From: Rhodospirillaceae bacterium
Lineage (GTDB): Bacteria > Pseudomonadota > Alphaproteobacteria > UBA8366 > GCA-2717185
DNA: 7,139 bases
Direction: 5' to 3'
NCBI GenBank assembly: GCA_018660965.1
Contig: JABJJH010000281.1
Location: 1-7,139, forward strand
A program made the translations under genes and the position numbers. Under the pieces are notes generated by a model. It was given only the letters and a program-made list of their open reading frames with translations, made no database searches and was not told the DNA's origin. Below are positions 4,291-7,139 of this stretch, in pieces. Within the stretch, counting starts at the first letter, position 1, and each line of letters starts with the position of its first letter.

Positions 4291-5172
4291 TTACTCCTTT
4301 AAGAAAAAAGGTTTGTCCTTATAATAATTACTTGGAAGATTTCTCTTCCTGATATCTATGTGTGCCTTACCACTGCGGTGGCTCGGGTCTTTGTGTAAAT
4401 TATAGGTTCTCTTCGTTTTTTCGTTATAAAACGATTTATTATTTTTTCCACCACCTTTTGGCGACCCCAATTTTTTGTTTAGCGCTTTTTCAGTTTGTTT
4501 ATATGTCTTGTTTCCAAAGTACTTTTTAGGTGTCGTCAATCCTTTCCCTTTGATGGAGGATTTAGCAAACGCCCGCAACCCCGCCGCTGCGCCTCGGACC
4601 CCGATGCTCGCCCCGGCGGCGATCAGCAAGCCTTCGCCCGATGGGATAGTCAGAACATCGACGACAAACCCTGCCGCCGTGACGCCAACCGCCACGGCGG
4701 TTTCGTTGCGCTCAAGAAACCCGGCAGCTTGGTTTGCGCCACTCGCCAGCGACCGCGTGGCGGCGGCGCCAGCCTTTGACGCCGTCGTCGACACGACACT
4801 GAACCCCGCAACCACCGACTCTTTCGTCGCCTGCGCGAACAACCCGCTCGGGTCGGCGAGGTTGACCGGGTCGTTGGCGGCGTAGGCGTACAGGTTCAGC
4901 CCGTCGGCATAGCCGCTCGGGTCGGGCGACAGGAACCGCCCGAGGCCGGGGTGGTAGTAGCGCGCCCGGTTGTAATACAGCCCCGTTTCCATGTCGTAGG
5001 GCCGCCCCGCGAAGCGGTAGTTGGCGAGCCCGCTCGCCGCGTCCACCGCGCCGAACGGACCCGTGGCGTAGCGTTCTTCCACCAACCCGGTCTCGCCGCT
5101 GAGCGCCACGATCGTTCCCGTCGCGTCCGCGTGGTAATAGTGACGCTGCCCGATGTTGTCGACCACCGCCAC
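4291..5172 (-). CDS. Orphan Rhs core C-terminus with AT-rich toxin tip (5'-truncated)
   Basis: Residues 1-111 are the end of an Rhs/YD-repeat core: HYYHADATGTIVALSG, YRFAGRPYDMETGLYYNRARYY (two adjoining blocks, 52-73), and GRFLSPDPSGYADGLNLYAYAANDPVNLADPSGL in consecutive blocks (78-111). This is the site after which polymorphic tips begin. Residues 112-204 are an Ala/Gly-rich linker with a hydrophobic segment near 158-190. About 88 C-terminal residues, basic and AT-rich in DNA, form the putative toxin, ending YNLHKDPSHRSGKAHIDIRK-RNLPSNYYKDKPFF; the clustered His, Asp and Arg would suit a nuclease, but I cannot name the family. Rhs similarity extends upstream in frame (RRFIHGPGTDDP) to about 5210, and the frame is closed by TAA at 5235-5233. 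GTG 5172 is the only possible start and lies inside conserved core without a good Shine-Dalgarno. This is therefore an orphan cassette without a secretion region, possibly silent. Confidence 0.8.
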   Translation of the reverse strand: MAVVDNIGQRHYYHADATGTIVALSGETGLVEERYATGPFGAVDAASGLANYRFAGRPYDMETGLYYNRARYYHPGLGRFLSPDPSGYADGLNLYAYAANDPVNLADPSGLFAQATKESVVAGFSVVSTTASKAGAAATRSLASGANQAAGFLERNETAVAVGVTAAGFVVDVLTIPSGEGLLIAAGASIGVRGAAAGLRAFAKSSIKGKGLTTPKKYFGNKTYKQTEKALNKKLGSPKGGGKNNKSFYNEKTKRTYNLHKDPSHRSGKAHIDIRKRNLPSNYYKDKPFFLKE

Positions 5173-5232
5173 GGGGTCGTCCGTGCCGGGCCCATGGATG
5201 AACCGGCGCCATCCGACCGAACCGAACCCGGA
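5173..5232 (-). pseudogene. Untranslated 5' remnant of the Rhs core
   Basis: In frame with the Rhs gene, the codons before GTG 5172 still encode Rhs-like sequence (GWRRFIHGPGTDDP), but there is no start codon and a TAA stands at 5235-5233. This shows the gene has lost its N-terminal part by deletion or rearrangement at about 5210-5235. Confidence 0.7.
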
Positions 5233-5262
5233 TTAGCCCAAACCGGGCAACCGTGTGAACCA

Positions 5263-5291
5263 TTGCCGCCCACGGGCCCCGGCGATATTCT
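5263..5291 (+). promoter_or_regulatory. Candidate sigma70-type promoter for the dioxygenase
   Basis: TTGCCG (5263-5268) and TATTCT (5286-5291) are separated by exactly 17 bp, each matching 4 of 6 consensus bases. The -10 ends 35 bp before ATG 5327, leaving a leader of about 28 nt. This is the best promoter-like match in the gap between the truncated Rhs gene and the dioxygenase; it is not a strong one. Confidence 0.4.
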
Positions 5292-5326
5292 GTCGGCTTC
5301 CGTCATCACTTTCGTGAACCCAGACC

Positions 5327-6211
5327 ATGACCAACACCGCCACCAACACGGCGACCAGCGCCTCTCCCATCATCGCCACCCCCATTTCCGGCGCCTTGGG
5401 GGCCGAGGTGACCGGCGTTGATTTGTCCGCGCCGCTTGACGACGCCGCGTATGACGCGGTGCGCGGGGCGCTGCTGGACCATTGCGTGTTGTTCTTTCGC
5501 GATCAGGACATGACGCCGCCGCAACAACTGGCCTTCGCGAAACGCTTTGGCGACATTCACTTTCACCCGCATGTGCCGGGGCTGCCGGACATTCCGGAGA
5601 TCATGGAAATTTTGAAGACGGACAAGGACGCCCGGCCCTTCGGCGTGGGCTGGCACACCGACCAGATGTTTCTGGCCGAACCGGCCATGGGCACGATGCT
5701 GTACGCCAAGGAAGTGCCCGACGCCGGGGGCGACACCCTGTTCACCAATTTGCACCGCGCCTATGACGCCCTGTCGGACGGCATGAAGCGAATGATCGCG
5801 GGGTTGCGCACGGTCAATCTGGCCGATGCGGGCCGCAAGATCGCCGGGGCCAATCCCGGTGGCGGGCAGTATGGCGGCTTCAACAGCATGGCCTTAAACA
5901 AGCGCGACGACGTGGCGGCGGAAACCGAACACCCGCTGGTGCGCACGCACCCCGAAACCGGCCGCAAGGCGTTGTTCATCGGGCTGCACACCGAACGCTT
6001 CGCCACCATGACGACGGCGGAAAGCAAACCGTTGCTGGATTATCTGGTCGATCATGCGACGAAGCCGGAATTCACCTGCCGCTTCCGCTGGCGCGAAGGC
6101 TCGGTCGCGTTCTGGGACAACCGCTGCGTCCTGCACAACGCCATCGACGACTATCGTGGCAAGCGCCGCCGCATGCACCGCATCACCCTGAAAGGCGACC
6201 GGCCTGTTTGA
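5327..6211 (+). CDS. TauD/TfdA family Fe(II)/2-oxoglutarate-dependent dioxygenase
   Basis: A 294-residue non-haem iron oxygenase of the TauD/TfdA family, which couples oxidation of an organic substrate to decarboxylation of 2-oxoglutarate to succinate. The iron triad is visible: H110 and D112 in GWHTDQMF, and H270 in WDNRCVLHNAIDDY. R281, eleven residues after the distal His as in TauD, should bind 2-oxoglutarate. The N-terminus has the typical IIATPISGALGAEVTGVDLS and the VLFFRDQDMTPPQQLAFAKRFG blocks. Length is usual for the family. The substrate cannot be deduced: taurine, alkyl sulfates, phenoxyacetates and others are handled by relatives, and no sulfonate or aromatic transporter is adjacent. 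ATG 5327 has no clear Shine-Dalgarno; homology begins near residue 14, so a slightly later start cannot be excluded. The extreme N-terminus is a Thr/Asn/Ala repeat (TNTATNTAT). Confidence 0.93.
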   Translation: MTNTATNTATSASPIIATPISGALGAEVTGVDLSAPLDDAAYDAVRGALLDHCVLFFRDQDMTPPQQLAFAKRFGDIHFHPHVPGLPDIPEIMEILKTDKDARPFGVGWHTDQMFLAEPAMGTMLYAKEVPDAGGDTLFTNLHRAYDALSDGMKRMIAGLRTVNLADAGRKIAGANPGGGQYGGFNSMALNKRDDVAAETEHPLVRTHPETGRKALFIGLHTERFATMTTAESKPLLDYLVDHATKPEFTCRFRWREGSVAFWDNRCVLHNAIDDYRGKRRRMHRITLKGDRPV

Positions 6212-6228
6212 GGGGTATGTTTGAGGGG
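6205..6228 (+). repeat. 11-bp direct repeat across the dioxygenase stop codon
   Basis: TGTTTGAGGGG occurs twice (6205-6215 and 6218-6228) with TA between. The first copy contains the TGA stop of the dioxygenase gene. It looks like a small local duplication and has no evident function. Confidence 0.6.
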
Positions 6229-6275
6229 CCTGTGAAAACGATGCGAACACCTTAAAAACAGAGGAATCGAAACAC

Positions 6276-6503
6276 ATGGAAAATTACCCGGCGGTGGCCT
6301 TCCTGGTGAAGTATGGGAAATGGATCGCGCTGTTGACGGGCCTAGCCCCCGTCGCGGCGGTGCTTGTCGCCATGGTTTATTGCACGTCGGCGCATTGGGG
6401 CTGGCTCGTCGCGGCGGTTGTCCTGGGCGCATTCGCGTGGCTGTTGATGAAGGCCTTCGTCGAATTAATCCAGATTATCGTCGATATGCTGTTGCCCCAA
6501 TAA
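6276..6503 (+). CDS. Small two-helix inner-membrane protein, function unknown
   Basis: A 75-residue hydrophobic protein that I do not recognise. It has two predicted membrane helices: residues 16-36 (WIALLTGLAPVAAVLVAMVYC) and about 41-58, joined by the short turn TSAHWG. An amphipathic C-terminal helix follows (AFVELIQIIVDMLL, 60-73). The N-terminus MENYPAVAFLVKYGK carries positive charge near the first helix. GAGGA at 6261-6265 lies 10 nt before ATG 6276. It sits 64 bp after the dioxygenase and 77 bp before the VOC gene on the same strand, so it may be in a small operon with the dioxygenase. The clean membrane pattern and ribosome site make it a real gene; no function can be assigned. Confidence 0.75.
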   Translation: MENYPAVAFLVKYGKWIALLTGLAPVAAVLVAMVYCTSAHWGWLVAAVVLGAFAWLLMKAFVELIQIIVDMLLPQ

Positions 6504-6515
6504 CGGGCAATATTC

Positions 6516-6545
6516 TTGACAGCACCGCCCGCCACCACTCACGAT
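6516..6545 (+). promoter_or_regulatory. Possible promoter upstream of the second VOC gene
   Basis: A perfect -35 hexamer TTGACA (6516-6521) lies 60 bp before ATG 6581. The -10 region is poor: TCACGA at 17 bp or CACGAT at 18 bp. It could be an activator-dependent promoter, or a chance match in a 77-bp gap. Confidence 0.3.
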
Positions 6546-6580
6546 CACCCATCGCAATCCATTCGCAAGGGAGAATCGCC

Positions 6581-6979
6581 ATGGCCAAACTCCGTCACAT
6601 CGCCGTCACCGTTCCGGACCTGGAAGAGGCGGCGGTTTTTTACGAGAAAACCTTCGGCATGACGCGGGCGCGCGAGTCCGATATCGCAATCATCCTGTCC
6701 GATGGCGTGGTCAGTCTGGCGTTGCTGAAGTTCAAGACCGACAAACAGGCGGGCGACGAACGCGGCAAGGATTTTCACGGCCTGCACCACATGGGCTTCG
6801 TGGTCGAGGACATCGACGATTACACCAAGGCGATCGAGGCCAATGGCGGGAATTACCACATGCGCCTGCCGGGTGCGCCAGATTCGCCCACCGAGGTGAA
6901 ATTCCGCGACCCCAACGGCGTCGTCTTCGACATTGTCACCGATAACTACGCCACGGATTCCTGGGGCAGCAAGGCCTGA
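6581..6979 (+). CDS. VOC family protein (glyoxalase/epimerase-like)
   Basis: A 132-residue vicinal oxygen chelate protein with two modules: LRHIAVTVPDLEEAAVFYEK (residues 4-23) and LHHMGFVVEDIDDYTKAIE (68-86), ending KFRDPNGVVFDIVTDNY (107-123). Likely metal ligands are H6 and H70 (or H69). The usual terminal Glu of the second module is replaced by Asp (D117), so metal binding or chemistry may differ. The reaction is unknown; lactoylglutathione lyase, methylmalonyl-CoA epimerase and extradiol dioxygenase relatives share this layout. ATG 6581 follows AAGGGAG with a 7-nt spacer, and an upstream extension of this frame is without homology. It is only distantly similar to the other VOC protein in the window (2957-3409). 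Confidence 0.88.
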   Translation: MAKLRHIAVTVPDLEEAAVFYEKTFGMTRARESDIAIILSDGVVSLALLKFKTDKQAGDERGKDFHGLHHMGFVVEDIDDYTKAIEANGGNYHMRLPGAPDSPTEVKFRDPNGVVFDIVTDNYATDSWGSKA

Positions 6980-7008
6980 TAAGCAACGAATTCGGGGTTG
7001 AGGCCACT

Positions 7009-7032
7009 GGGCGCATTCGGGCGCATTCGCCC
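7009..7032. other. Tandem 10-mer and hairpin after the VOC gene
   Basis: GGGCGCATTC is repeated in tandem (7009-7018, 7019-7028). The second copy with the following bases forms GGGCG-CATT-CGCCC (7019-7032), a 5-bp stem. It is 30-50 bp after the VOC stop, where a terminator would be expected, but there is no T-run, so it is at best a weak or Rho-assisted one. The rest of 6980-7119 shows nothing else recognisable. Confidence 0.35.
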
Positions 7033-7119
7033 TGCGAAATGCCTTTGGTATGGGTGATCAATGCGGTTAAGATGCCGACCGAAACAAACAAACGTCAAAA
7101 CAAATACAGGGAGGGCTCC

Positions 7120-7139
7120 ATGCGACAACCGACACTAAA
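7120..7139 (+). CDS. Start of an unidentified gene (runs off window end)
   Basis: An ATG at 7120 is preceded by the strong Shine-Dalgarno AGGGAGGG with a 4-nt gap to the start codon. Seven residues are visible (MRQPTLK). The ribosome site in an otherwise non-coding gap makes a real gene start likely; the product cannot be told. Confidence 0.6.

Noticed and set aside
4495..4885. Plus-strand ORFs opposite the Rhs tip
   Set aside because: The minus strand shows unmistakable Rhs core sequence and a composition-typical tip; the plus ORFs are low-complexity complements without ribosome sites.

Overview
The window is high-GC DNA with short intergenic gaps and Shine-Dalgarno-led genes. The protein types (a DEAD-box helicase close to the alphaproteobacterial RhlE group, a DUF3775 protein, a TauD-type dioxygenase and two VOC proteins) suggest an alphaproteobacterium, possibly a Rhodospirillales-like environmental lineage. 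This placement rests on protein style alone; no rRNA or other marker is present.

Layout. 1-377 (-) is the N-terminal part of a DEAD-box RNA helicase starting at TTG. 378-720 is a non-coding divergent control region. 721-1131 (+) is a PcaC-like carboxymuconolactone decarboxylase. Convergent with it, and overlapping by four bases, 1128-1808 (-) is the most notable gene of the window: a deiodinase-like, thioredoxin-fold protein whose catalytic position is an in-frame TGA (1518-1520), read here as selenocysteine. A bacterial SECIS-like hairpin follows the TGA, and a conventional gene caller would split the gene in two. Its upstream region carries an FNR/FixK-type box. 1945-2385 (+) is a DUF3775 protein and 2490-2951 (+) an exported DUF302 protein. 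2957-3409 (-) is a VOC protein preceded by a 19-codon upstream ORF that overlaps it in an ATGA.

3547-5232 is a decayed Rhs (polymorphic toxin) locus on the minus strand. It holds a 5'-truncated Rhs core with an AT-rich toxin tip (4291-5172), a tightly coupled immunity gene (3975-4286), a four-copy 16-bp repeat array directly after the immunity stop codon, and a frameshifted second Rhs core remnant. The AT-rich tip plus immunity gene (about 3975-4560) stand out sharply from the GC-rich surroundings and look like a horizontally acquired toxin/immunity cassette.

5327-6211 (+) is a TauD/TfdA-type Fe(II)/2-oxoglutarate dioxygenase, followed by a two-helix small membrane protein (6276-6503), a second VOC protein (6581-6979), and the first seven codons of another gene (7120 onward). 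No shared pathway is evident. PcaC, the dioxygenase and the VOC proteins are compatible with catabolism of organic or aromatic compounds, but they do not form a recognisable operon.
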